Source: Pelomonas sp036401055
GTDB taxonomy: Bacteria > Pseudomonadota > Gammaproteobacteria > Burkholderiales > Burkholderiaceae_C
Assembly: GCA_036401055.1 (NCBI GenBank)
Contig: DASWWC010000056.1
Location: forward strand, 1-14,727
Direction of reading: 5' to 3'
Length of the DNA stretch: 14,727 bases
Shown here in pieces: positions 1 through 6,963 of this stretch (the stretch's first letter is position 1; every line of letters starts with the position of its first letter). Position numbers and translations under genes: made by a program. Under the pieces are notes generated by a model, which saw only the letters and a list, made by a program, of their open reading frames with translations, did no database searches and had not been told where the DNA came from.

Positions 1-60
1 TTGCTGGACCTGTCGGCCTCGGCATCGCTGTCCGCCTCCATCACCACGCCACGCTTCTGA
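1..60 (+). CDS. 3' end of an unidentified upstream gene (partial)
   Basis: Frame 1 is open from the first base to a TGA at 58-60 and encodes only the last 19 residues, a Ser/Ala/Leu-rich tail ending ITTPRF. The start lies outside the window. The stop is 10 nt before the next ATG, and codon use matches the neighbours, so this is probably the end of the preceding operon gene. In related CIS loci the gene here is often a tube, LysM or other baseplate component, but 19 residues do not allow a choice. The reading frame is moderately secure; the function is unknown. Confidence 0.5.
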   Translation: MLDLSASASLSASITTPRF

Positions 61-70
61 AGGACCCGCC

Positions 71-241
71 ATGGCCGTCGTCATCAACGAGTTCGAAGTG
101 GTGGACACGCCGCAGCCACAGGCGCGCGGCAACGGTAGCAGCGATGCCGCGCCACCCACCGCCGCGCCGCTGGACCCCGAAGACCTGCGCAAGCTGCTGG
201 CCCTCGCCGCCGAGCTGATGCTGCGTCGCGCAGCTCACTGA
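71..241 (+). CDS. Small DUF5908-like CIS-associated protein (56 aa)
   Basis: A 56-codon ORF starts at ATG 71 after an AAGGA Shine-Dalgarno at 60-64. It begins MAVVINEFEVVDTP, has a polar Ala/Pro/Gly/Ser linker (about residues 15-33) and ends in a predicted helix, DPEDLRKLLALAAELMLRR (35-53). DUF5908 proteins of CIS loci have this design: about 55-60 residues, an N-terminal beta-strand, a flexible linker and a C-terminal acidic/hydrophobic helix, encoded just upstream of the hub gene. The family's role is not established; a baseplate assembly or chaperone function is only a guess. The stop is 13 nt before the gp27-like gene. The family call rests on size, shape and position, not strong sequence identity. 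Confidence 0.6.
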   Translation: MAVVINEFEVVDTPQPQARGNGSSDAAPPTAAPLDPEDLRKLLALAAELMLRRAAH

Positions 242-254
242 GCGGAACTGCATC

Positions 255-1322
255 ATGGAAGACGCCCGCAGCGCCATTGCCTCCTCCCGGCCCGGCTTCG
301 CGGTCGCCGGCACGGCGCAGCCGCGGCTGGACTCGGGCCTGCTGCGCTTCGTCTGCAGCGAGAACGAGGCCGGCCTGTCGCACTGCGAGGCCGAGTTCGG
401 CAACTGGGGCGACACGGGCGGCAGCACGGGCTTCCTGTGGTTCGACCGCAGCGTGCTCGATTTCGGCAAGGACTTCGTCGTCAAGATCGGCGGCGCGACC
501 ATCTTCGACGGCCGCATCATGGGCCTGGAGGCGCGCTTCCCGCCGCTGGCGCCGCCGACGCTGGTCGTCCATGCCGAGGACCGACTGCAGGACCTGCGCA
601 TGACGCGCCGCACCCGCGTGTTCGAGAACCAGGCCGACGCCGACATCGTGCGCACGCTGTGCAGCGACCACGGTCTGAGCGCCGACACCGACCTCTCCGG
701 CCCCAGCCACGCGGTGCTGACGCAGGTCAACCAGAGCGATCTCGCCTTCCTGCGCCAGCGCGCTGCGCTGGCCGACGCCGACCTCTGGCTCGAAGGCAGC
801 ACCCTGCACGCGGCCAAGCGCGCCTCGCGCAGCGACTCCGGGCTGGAGCTGGTGCAGGGCGCACGGCTGCGCGAGTTCAACGTGCTGGCCGACCTGGCCC
901 ATCAGCGCACGGCGGTGGTGTGCACCGGCTGGGACGTTTCGGCCAAGGCGGCGATCTCGTCCGAAGCCACCGACAGCGCCATCAGCTCGGAAGCCGCTGG
1001 CGGCACGAGCGGCCCGGCCGTGCTGCAGCAGGCGCTCGGCGCGCGCAAGGACACCGTCGCCCACTGCCTGCCGCTGGACAGCGGCGCCGCCCAGGCCTAT
1101 GCCGAATCGCATCTGCGCGCGCTGGCGCGGCGCTTCCTGCGTGGCCGCGGCGTCGCCGATGCCGACACGCGGCTGCATGTCGGCCGCACCGTCAAGTTGA
1201 GCGGGCTGGGGCCGCTGTTCTCCGGCGCCTATGCGGTGGTCGAAGCCAGCCACCGCTTTGACGTCGCGGTCGGCCTGCGCACCGAATTCGTCGTCGAACG
1301 TGCCTGGATAGGACGCCCATGA
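255..1322 (+). CDS. gp27-like baseplate hub protein (phage late control D family)
   Basis: This 355-aa protein resembles phage P2 late-control protein D, T4 gp27 and the N-terminal part of VgrG. That family forms the trimeric hub linking the tail tube to the central spike. The clearest signature is QVNQSDLAFLRQRA near residue 157, the counterpart of the VgrG/gp27 'Q..ESD..FLRRRA' motif. It is preceded by beta-rich segments (GKDFVVKIGG, IFDGRIMGLEARF, LVVHAEDRLQDLR) matching the first gp27 barrel, and followed by the second barrel up to RTEFVVERAWIGRP. A low-complexity Ala/Ser/Glu stretch near residues 235-255 is probably a loop. ATG 255 has a weak GAGCGGA upstream. The stop overlaps the next start as ATGA (1319-1322), so the two genes are probably translationally coupled. 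Hub and spike are separate genes here, whereas VgrG and Afp8-type proteins fuse them. Confidence 0.9.
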   Translation: MEDARSAIASSRPGFAVAGTAQPRLDSGLLRFVCSENEAGLSHCEAEFGNWGDTGGSTGFLWFDRSVLDFGKDFVVKIGGATIFDGRIMGLEARFPPLAPPTLVVHAEDRLQDLRMTRRTRVFENQADADIVRTLCSDHGLSADTDLSGPSHAVLTQVNQSDLAFLRQRAALADADLWLEGSTLHAAKRASRSDSGLELVQGARLREFNVLADLAHQRTAVVCTGWDVSAKAAISSEATDSAISSEAAGGTSGPAVLQQALGARKDTVAHCLPLDSGAAQAYAESHLRALARRFLRGRGVADADTRLHVGRTVKLSGLGPLFSGAYAVVEASHRFDVAVGLRTEFVVERAWIGRP

Positions 1323-2041
1323 ACCTCGCCGAACAACCGATGCTGGAAGCGCTGCTGCGCTTGCGCGAGGCCGGCGGCTGGGGCGGGCTGTGGCACGGCG
1401 TCTACCCGGCCCTGGTCACCGACATCAAGGACCCCGACAACCAGGGGCGCGTGAAGATCAAGCTGCCCTGGTCGCCCGATGGCGCCGGCGCGTCCTGCGA
1501 GCTGTGGGCCCGCCTAGCCACGCTGATGGCCGGCAACAACCGCGGCAGCTGGTTCATCCCCGACGTGGACGACGAGGTGCTCGTTGCCTTCGAAGGGGGG
1601 CAGGCTTTGCGCCCCTACGTCATCGGCGCGCTGTGGAACGGCCAGGACAGCGCGCCCGAGACCATGGACGGCGCCGGCAACAACGACAAGAAAGTGCTCC
1701 GCTCGCGCAACGGCGTGCGCCTGCTGATGGACGACAGCGACGGCCAGGAGACCCTGCTGATCGAGACGCCCGCCGGCCAGCGTGTCACGCTGAAGGACGG
1801 CCCCGGCGAGGTGCTGATCGAGGACAGCAACGGCAACTCGGTCAAGCTGGAAAGCGCCGGCATCACCATCACCGCGTCGGCCAAGGTCACCGTCAATGCC
1901 AGCACCGTCAACGTGTCGGCCAGCATGGTCAGCGTGGACGCCGGCATGTCCAGCTTCTCCGGCGTCGTCAAGGCCGACACGGTGATCTGCAACAGCATCA
2001 TCAGCGCGTCCTACACCCCGGGCGCCGGGAACATCTGGTGA
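1319..2041 (+). CDS. gp5/VgrG-like OB-fold spike protein (baseplate assembly protein V type)
   Basis: This 240-aa protein would form the trimeric spike below the gp27-like hub. Residues about 24-110 match the gp5/VgrG OB-fold: YPALVTDIKDPDNQGRVKIK, then GNNRGSWFIPDVDDEVLVAF and LRPYVIGALWNGQDSAPE. From about residue 115, short alternating beta repeats follow (GVRLLMDDS, LLIETPAGQRVTLKD, VLIEDSNGNSVKLES, GITITASAKVTVNAS), typical of the intertwined beta-helix needle of VgrG and Afp8 spikes. It ends GAGNIW. No lysozyme domain, C-terminal effector extension or PAAR domain is present. The start at 1319 overlaps the upstream stop by 4 nt and has AGGA at 1310-1313. The next gene begins 10 nt after the stop. 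Confidence 0.92.
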   Translation: MNLAEQPMLEALLRLREAGGWGGLWHGVYPALVTDIKDPDNQGRVKIKLPWSPDGAGASCELWARLATLMAGNNRGSWFIPDVDDEVLVAFEGGQALRPYVIGALWNGQDSAPETMDGAGNNDKKVLRSRNGVRLLMDDSDGQETLLIETPAGQRVTLKDGPGEVLIEDSNGNSVKLESAGITITASAKVTVNASTVNVSASMVSVDAGMSSFSGVVKADTVICNSIISASYTPGAGNIW

Positions 2042-2051
2042 GGGCCGCGCG

Positions 2052-4130
2052 ATGAGCAACAACCTCGCGAAGCACGACCTGGCCTGGGCATCCCCCCAGC
2101 CCTTCTGGACCGACCCGGCCGGCGCCGTGCAGCCGGGCAGCGCGCTGCGCCGGCCGCAGATCCTGCGCTTCACGCACGACGACTTCATCCCCGAGCTGCT
2201 GGCCCTGCTGCAGCAAAGCCCCAACGCACTGCCCGGCCATGCCGCCATGGCCGAGACCTGGCGCGGCCCCGGCACCACGCCGGCCGCCGACCCCGACGCC
2301 TTGCCACAGGGCTCGCCGACGCGCTTGCTCGCTGCGCGACGCCGTGCGCTGCAGGGCCGCACGGCACGGCCGGCGCCGGTCTCGACCGGATTGCTGAAGC
2401 TCTACCAGCCGGCCCACATGCGCCACTACCTCGTCGGCGGCTCGCTGGTCTGCCGCACGCCGGGGCTGCCGGACCGACAGGTCGACCCGGCGCGGCAGAA
2501 GGTCTGCTACGTGGTCCGCCGGCTGCTGCCTCGCGCGACCGGCATGAACCGCGACGCCCCGCTGCCCGACCCGCGCAACGCCACCGAATGGGACGAATAC
2601 GGCTTTGTGCCGAGCGGCAAGACCGGCGCCTGGCAATACATCGGCCCGGCGGACGCGGAGAGCCTGGTAGCGACCATCGCGCCGGCCGAGGAAAGGCTGG
2701 CGCTGTTCCCCGCCCACTACGTGCAGGACGACGGCCATCCGCGCCGGCTCTACATCGGCAACGTGCCGGTTGGCCGGCGCGAAACCTACCAGGGTGCCGG
2801 CACGCGGGCGGCGCCGGGCGGCGGCGGCACGGCCGCCAGCGCGGCGCTGGACCCGCGCCTCGTGCTCTTCCACACCCAGGTGCTGGGCCCGTGGAAGGCG
2901 CTCGCCAACAAGGCGATGGCCAACGGCCAGGTCGGCACCGGCATCAACGAGGCCGACCCTGACAGCCTGCCCCAGCTGCAGGCCGCGCGGCCCGACGCGA
3001 TCTTCAAGCAGGACGAAGACGGCAACGTGCAGCGCGGCCAGATGGTGATGGACAAGGTGCGCGAGCTGCGCGGCGGCCTGCAGACCGCGTCCTGGTATCT
3101 GCTGCTGGACCTCTACGACTTCCTGAAGGAGCAGCTGGGGCTGGATCTGGACACCGGCGTCGTGCCAACGGGTTCGCTGCGGCCGCTGTACGACGCGCTC
3201 GCCGCCACCGCGCCTCCTGGCTTCGCCGACGCGGCCACCGCGCCGCTGGCCGAGTCCAACGGCGCCTTCGCTGCGGCCGACCTGGCCCCCGACCTGATCA
3301 CCGCGGTGCAGCAGGTGCTGCCTTTCCGCGCCGCGCTGGAGTCGGCGAAGACAGCCTTCGACCTGCCGCGGCCGGCCGCCACCGCGCCGGCCAAGCCGGC
3401 CGGCTGGCCCGACTTCCTCTACCTGTTCGCCGACCCCTGGCTGGGCGTGGCCCGGCCTCCCGCGCAGGCCGGCTTCAACCCGCCCGAGGGCGACTACCTC
3501 GTCGAGAAGGTCCAGGCCCGCATCGACGCGCTGGCCGACCTCGTCGCCGCTGCGCTGCCCGCGCCCGATCCGACGAAGCCGGCGCCCGAGCCGACGCTCG
3601 CGTCCATGCAGCCGGCCGACATGCGCGAAGCCTGGTATGTGATGCGCCTGGTCTACGAGCGCCCCGGCTGCACGCCCTTCCACGAGGCCGTCGTCAGCGC
3701 GGCGACGCCGCCCTTCCAGATGGCCGGCTTCTTCGACCCCGACGCACCGGCCCGGCCCATCCGCATCGGCCTGCCGGTGGACATCAGCCCGGCCGGCCTG
3801 CGCAAGTTCGACAAGAACGCGGTCTTCATGATGAGCGACATGCTGTGCGGCCAGGTCGACCGCATGAAGGGCATCGGCCTCGTCGACCTCGTGCTCAGCG
3901 TGCTGCCCTGGCCCTTCCACAAACCGCTGTCCGTGCCCGAGAAGGGCGACTGCAAGACCGGCGACGGCCTCTCGCTGGGCGTCATGTGCTCGCTGTCGAT
4001 TCCCATCATCACGATCTGCGCGCTGTTGCTGCTGATGATCATCGTCAGCCTGCTGGACTTCATCTTCCGCTGGCTGCCCTGGTTCATCGTCTGCTTCCCG
4101 GTGCCTGGGTTCAAAGGGAGGAAGCCGTAA
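2052..4130 (+). CDS. CIS-associated protein of unknown function with C-terminal membrane segment (692 aa)
   Basis: I cannot assign a characterised function. The protein lies between spike and gp25-like wedge genes and shares their operon and codon use. About the first 640 residues are soluble and Pro/Ala-rich. One well-formed block near 113-145 contains KLYQPAHMRHYLVGGSLVCR and then PGLPDRQVDP; another near 540-620 contains PFQMAGFFDPDAPARPIRIG and FDKNAVFMMSDMLCGQV. The C-terminus is strikingly hydrophobic: residues about 642-668 (core IPIITICALLLLMIIVSLL) form a likely transmembrane helix, followed by FIFRWLPWFIVCFPV (670-684), a second short hydrophobic or amphipathic stretch, and a basic tail GFKGRKP. 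No N-terminal signal peptide is seen, so tail-anchor-type insertion is plausible. Proteins with a similar C-terminus seem to recur in CIS loci (recollection, not a search). A membrane anchor or baseplate-to-membrane adaptor is my inference. Start 2052 is 10 nt after the previous stop with GAGG at 2040-2043. Confidence 0.82.
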   Translation: MSNNLAKHDLAWASPQPFWTDPAGAVQPGSALRRPQILRFTHDDFIPELLALLQQSPNALPGHAAMAETWRGPGTTPAADPDALPQGSPTRLLAARRRALQGRTARPAPVSTGLLKLYQPAHMRHYLVGGSLVCRTPGLPDRQVDPARQKVCYVVRRLLPRATGMNRDAPLPDPRNATEWDEYGFVPSGKTGAWQYIGPADAESLVATIAPAEERLALFPAHYVQDDGHPRRLYIGNVPVGRRETYQGAGTRAAPGGGGTAASAALDPRLVLFHTQVLGPWKALANKAMANGQVGTGINEADPDSLPQLQAARPDAIFKQDEDGNVQRGQMVMDKVRELRGGLQTASWYLLLDLYDFLKEQLGLDLDTGVVPTGSLRPLYDALAATAPPGFADAATAPLAESNGAFAAADLAPDLITAVQQVLPFRAALESAKTAFDLPRPAATAPAKPAGWPDFLYLFADPWLGVARPPAQAGFNPPEGDYLVEKVQARIDALADLVAAALPAPDPTKPAPEPTLASMQPADMREAWYVMRLVYERPGCTPFHEAVVSAATPPFQMAGFFDPDAPARPIRIGLPVDISPAGLRKFDKNAVFMMSDMLCGQVDRMKGIGLVDLVLSVLPWPFHKPLSVPEKGDCKTGDGLSLGVMCSLSIPIITICALLLLMIIVSLLDFIFRWLPWFIVCFPVPGFKGRKP
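4116..4124 (+). promoter_or_regulatory. Strong Shine-Dalgarno inside the 3' end of the membrane-segment gene
   Basis: GGGAGGAAG lies within the last codons of the 692-aa gene. Its GGAGG core is 9 nt before the gp25-like ATG at 4131. The stop codon TAA (4128-4130) directly abuts that ATG, so this site decides the start and suggests efficient reinitiation. Confidence 0.7.
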
Positions 4131-4529
4131 ATGCAAGCCTCGAAGCTCTACGGCCAGGGCATGGCCTTCCCGCCCCGCGTCCAGCCCGACGGCTCCATCG
4201 CCTGGTCCAGCGGCGAGGACAACGTGCGCGAGGCCATCCGCATCGTGCTGATGACCGAGCCCGGCGAGCGCCTCTACTTGCCGAGCTTCGGCGCGGGCCT
4301 GGGCCGCTTCCTGTTCGAGCCCAATGTCGCCAGCACGCACACGCTGATCGCGGAGCGCATCCAGGGTGCGCTGCAGGCCTGGGAGCCGCGCGTGCGCGTC
4401 GAGTCCGTCGACGTGCTCGCCGACCCCGCCGACCCGCAGGCGGCCATCGCCACGCTGAGCTACCGCCTTGTCGCCACACAGGCGCAGGAGCGGGTCTCGC
4501 TGTCCGTGTCGGTCGCCGGCGTGCGCTAG
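4131..4529 (+). CDS. gp25-like baseplate wedge protein (GPW/gp25 family)
   Basis: This 132-aa protein matches the GPW/gp25 family (T4 gp25, P2 gpW, T6SS TssE, Afp9). Family members sit at the inner wedge ring and help start sheath assembly. The diagnostic block EPGERLYLPSFGAGLGRFLF begins at residue 43, preceded by the helix EDNVREAIRIVLMT. It is followed by a helix with TLIAERIQGALQAWEPRVRV and a closing beta-hairpin (ATLSYRLVATQAQ, SLSVSVAGVR). The length is normal for the family. The ATG directly follows the upstream TAA with no spacer and has a strong Shine-Dalgarno. The gp6-like start is 8 nt downstream. Confidence 0.95.
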   Translation: MQASKLYGQGMAFPPRVQPDGSIAWSSGEDNVREAIRIVLMTEPGERLYLPSFGAGLGRFLFEPNVASTHTLIAERIQGALQAWEPRVRVESVDVLADPADPQAAIATLSYRLVATQAQERVSLSVSVAGVR

Positions 4530-4537
4530 GAGCCCAA

Positions 4538-6799
4538 ATGCCCATCACCGTCCCCACCATCGACGACCGCGGCTTCCAGGACCTGGTGCGCGCGGCGCTG
4601 GCCCGCGTGCCGGTGCACACGCCGGAGTGGACGCAGCTGGCGCACAGCGACCCCGGTGTCACGCTGGTCGAGCTGTTCGCCTTCATGGCCGAGAGCCTGC
4701 TCTACCGCAGCAACCGCGTGCCCGAGAACGGCCGCCTCAAGTTCCTGTCGCTGCTCGGCCTGCCGCTGGCAGCGGCCACGCCGGCGCGCGGCCTCGTGCA
4801 GTTCACGTCCAAGCGCGCCCAGCCGGCCGCCACGACGCTGGCCGGCGGCACCGAGGTGCGCGCCGGCGACATCGCCTTCCGCACCGCCGCGGCCATCGAC
4901 GTGCTGCCCGTCGAGTCGCGCAGCTATGTGAAGTTCGAGGTCACGCCCGGCGACGCCGACAAGGCCTACTACCGGCTGCTCTACGCCGCTGCCGAAGCCG
5001 AGAGCGCCGGCACCGAGCTGAGCATGTACGAGACCCGCGCGCTGGACGGCCGCCAGCCGGTGGACATCACCAACGACACCGTCGACGGCGTGCTGTGGGT
5101 CGCGCTGCTGGCGCCCAAGGGCGCCGACCCGGCCGCCGTGCGCGATGCGCTGGCCGGCCGCACCTTGAGCCTGGGCCTGATGCCCTATGTGGACGACGCG
5201 CCGGCCGTGCTTCACACACAGGGCCAGGGCCGCGCCGATGCGGCCGACGCGGCCACGCTGGTGCGCTACGAGATGCCCGTCGTCACCAGCGCCGAGGCCG
5301 CGTACCAGGCCCGTCCGGCGCGCAGCAGCGACGACGTGCTGGCCGGGCCCGGCGTCGTCGAGATCACGCTGCCGGCCGCGGCCGCACAGATCGCCACCTG
5401 GGACCAGCTCGACCCGCTGGAGGCCGGCGTCGGCGCCCGGCCGCCGGCGCTGGAGGACTCGGCCGACGCCGCGCGCGTCATCAGCTGGCTGCGCGTCGTG
5501 CCGTCCGCGTCGGCGCGGGCGCGCTTCCTGTGGGCCGGCGTCAATGCGGTGGCCATCCACCAGCGCATCCTCGTGCAGAACGAGCTGATCGGCGAAGGCA
5601 CGGGCCGCACCGACCAGAGCTTGCGCCTGGCGCGCGGCGGCGTCGTCGCCGGCTCGGTCACCGTCAGCGTCGTCGCCGACGGCCAGGTGCAGGCCTGGCG
5701 CGAGATCGACGACCTGATGGCCGCCGGTGCCGAGGTGCGTGCCCTCGACAAGCAGCGCGCGCCGGGCCAGGTCTGGGAGGACGAGCGGCCGAGCCAGGTC
5801 TTCACCGTGGACGCCGAGGCAGGCATCGTGCGCTTCGGCGACGGCCTGCACGGCGCCCGGCCGCCGCTGGGCGCACGGCTAGTGGCCCGCTACGAGGTCT
5901 GCGACGGCGCGCGCGGCAATGTCGCGCCCAATGCGATCAACGCCGGCCCATCCCTGCCGCCCGGCATCAAGCCAGACAACCCGCAGCCCACCTGGGGCGG
6001 CGCCGATGCCGAGGGCGTGGACAGCGGCATCGCCCGCATCAGCAGCTTCATCCGCCACCGCGACCGCCTCGTCACCGCCGACGACTTCGAGCAGATCGCG
6101 CGCAGCGCGCCCGGCGTCGACATCGCCCGCGTCGAGGTGCTGGCGGCCTGGCACCCCGACTTGGGGCTGAGCGAGCCCGGCGACGCGCCTGGCGTCGTCA
6201 CGCTGATGCTGGTGCCGCGCAAGGACCCGCGCGCGCCCGACACGCCCTCGCCCGACCGCGCCTTCCTCGACGCGCTGTGCCGCCACCTCGACCCGCGCCG
6301 CCTCGTGACGACCGAGCTGGTGCTGCGCGGGCCCGACTACCAGCCGATCTGGCTGTCGCTGGGCATCACGGTGGCCGGCGGCTTCGCGACGCCGGACGTG
6401 CGCGACCGCGTCAAGGCGCGCATCGTCGAGTACCTGGCGCCGGCACGCGGCCTGCATGGCGCCCTCGACGAAGGCGAGGACAGCGCGCTGGACTACCCCG
6501 GCATGGAAAAGGGCTGGCCGCTGCGCAAGGCCGTCAACCGGCTGGAGCTGATGGCCGAGGTCGCCCGCGAGCCCGGCGTGCTGAAAGTGGACGAGCTGCT
6601 GCTCGCCCCCGGCACGTCCGGCGCGGTCGCGACCGAGGTGCCTATGAGCGGCCTGCAGCTGCCGCTGATTGCAGGCCTGTCGGTCGAGGCCGGCGCCGCC
6701 GTGCCGCTGGACACGTTGCGCGGCACGACGCCCGCGCCGTCGACGACGCCCTCCGGCAAGCTCATCGTGCCGGTGCCGGTCGTGCCTTCGGAGTGCTAA
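4538..6799 (+). CDS. gp6-like baseplate wedge protein (baseplate J family)
   Basis: A 753-aa putative baseplate assembly protein of the baseplate-J/gp6 family (Afp11-like), which dimerises into the wedge ring around the hub. The N-terminal signature SDPGVTLVELFAFMAE is near residue 37. A central motif, VQNELIGEGTGRTDQSLRL, follows near 343. The J hallmark FGDGLHGARPP.GARLVARY is near 434, then RGNVAPNAI. The C-terminal J region (SFIRHRDRLVTADDFEQIAR, near 500; LDPRRLVTTELVLRGPDYQP, near 583) is present, and the protein ends VPVPVVPSEC. I chose ATG 4538 because AGGAG (4528-4532) precedes it and MPITVPTIDDRGF fits the family. The same frame stays open upstream to 3845, but that part overlaps two well-supported genes and looks like shadow translation. 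The TAA stop overlaps the edge of a long palindrome. Confidence 0.95.
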   Translation: MPITVPTIDDRGFQDLVRAALARVPVHTPEWTQLAHSDPGVTLVELFAFMAESLLYRSNRVPENGRLKFLSLLGLPLAAATPARGLVQFTSKRAQPAATTLAGGTEVRAGDIAFRTAAAIDVLPVESRSYVKFEVTPGDADKAYYRLLYAAAEAESAGTELSMYETRALDGRQPVDITNDTVDGVLWVALLAPKGADPAAVRDALAGRTLSLGLMPYVDDAPAVLHTQGQGRADAADAATLVRYEMPVVTSAEAAYQARPARSSDDVLAGPGVVEITLPAAAAQIATWDQLDPLEAGVGARPPALEDSADAARVISWLRVVPSASARARFLWAGVNAVAIHQRILVQNELIGEGTGRTDQSLRLARGGVVAGSVTVSVVADGQVQAWREIDDLMAAGAEVRALDKQRAPGQVWEDERPSQVFTVDAEAGIVRFGDGLHGARPPLGARLVARYEVCDGARGNVAPNAINAGPSLPPGIKPDNPQPTWGGADAEGVDSGIARISSFIRHRDRLVTADDFEQIARSAPGVDIARVEVLAAWHPDLGLSEPGDAPGVVTLMLVPRKDPRAPDTPSPDRAFLDALCRHLDPRRLVTTELVLRGPDYQPIWLSLGITVAGGFATPDVRDRVKARIVEYLAPARGLHGALDEGEDSALDYPGMEKGWPLRKAVNRLELMAEVAREPGVLKVDELLLAPGTSGAVATEVPMSGLQLPLIAGLSVEAGAAVPLDTLRGTTPAPSTTPSGKLIVPVPVVPSEC

Positions 6800-6960
6800 G
6801 AGCTTATGAGTCTTTCACCCATGCCCGCCTTGCGCGCCAAAACGCCCCCGCTCCGCGTTGCAAATGCTCGCCATAGCCCGAGCTATGGCTGTGCTTTGCG
6901 CCTTGATCGCGGGCGTTTTGACGCACCTTTCGGCCACGGCCGAAAAACTCACAAGCTCTT
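6798..6960. repeat. 163-bp imperfect palindrome (MITE- or REP-like intergenic element)
   Basis: Nearly the whole gap between the gp6-like and gp7-like genes is one imperfect inverted repeat. The outer arms are AAGAGCTTATGAGTC at the left and their near-complement ending CACAAGCTCTT at the right. An inner perfect block AAAACGCCC (6839-6847) pairs with GGGCGTTTT (6911-6919), and the centre is CCATAGC-CCGA-GCTATGG (6871-6888). The halves align with one single-base offset and scattered mismatches. A smaller hairpin, TTTCGG..CCGAAA (6928-6945), sits in the right arm and has no counterpart in the left. The base composition is less extreme than the flanks and no transposase is encoded. Size, palindromy and intergenic position fit a miniature inverted-repeat or REP-type element. 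No clear target-site duplication is visible. Confidence 0.8.
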
Positions 6961-6963
6961 GCC

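Noticed and set aside
2001..4340. Long antisense ORF (779 aa) opposite the 692-aa and gp25-like genes
   Set aside because: It covers genes with clear family signatures or operon fit. Its Arg/Gly/His/Ala-rich low-complexity translation is typical of the antisense frame of very GC-rich coding DNA. The other long minus-strand ORFs, such as those at 84-1253, 4526-5851, 7399-8865, 8938-10095, 10399-11583 and 11952-13154, fail for the same reason.
3845..4537. N-terminal extension of the gp6-like protein in the same open frame
   Set aside because: The extension is Arg/His/Ala shadow sequence overlapping the 692-aa and gp25-like genes. The family-like N-terminus MPITVPTIDDRGF with a good Shine-Dalgarno begins at 4538.
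4468..6876. 802-aa plus-strand ORF overlapping the gp6-like gene
   Set aside because: It is the Arg-rich alternative frame of a well-supported baseplate gene, with no domain signature.
6928..6950. Rho-independent terminator within the palindrome
   Set aside because: The hairpin TTTCGG..CCGAAA is followed on the + strand by AACTC rather than a T-tract, and on the - strand by GGTGCG, so neither direction fits an intrinsic terminator.
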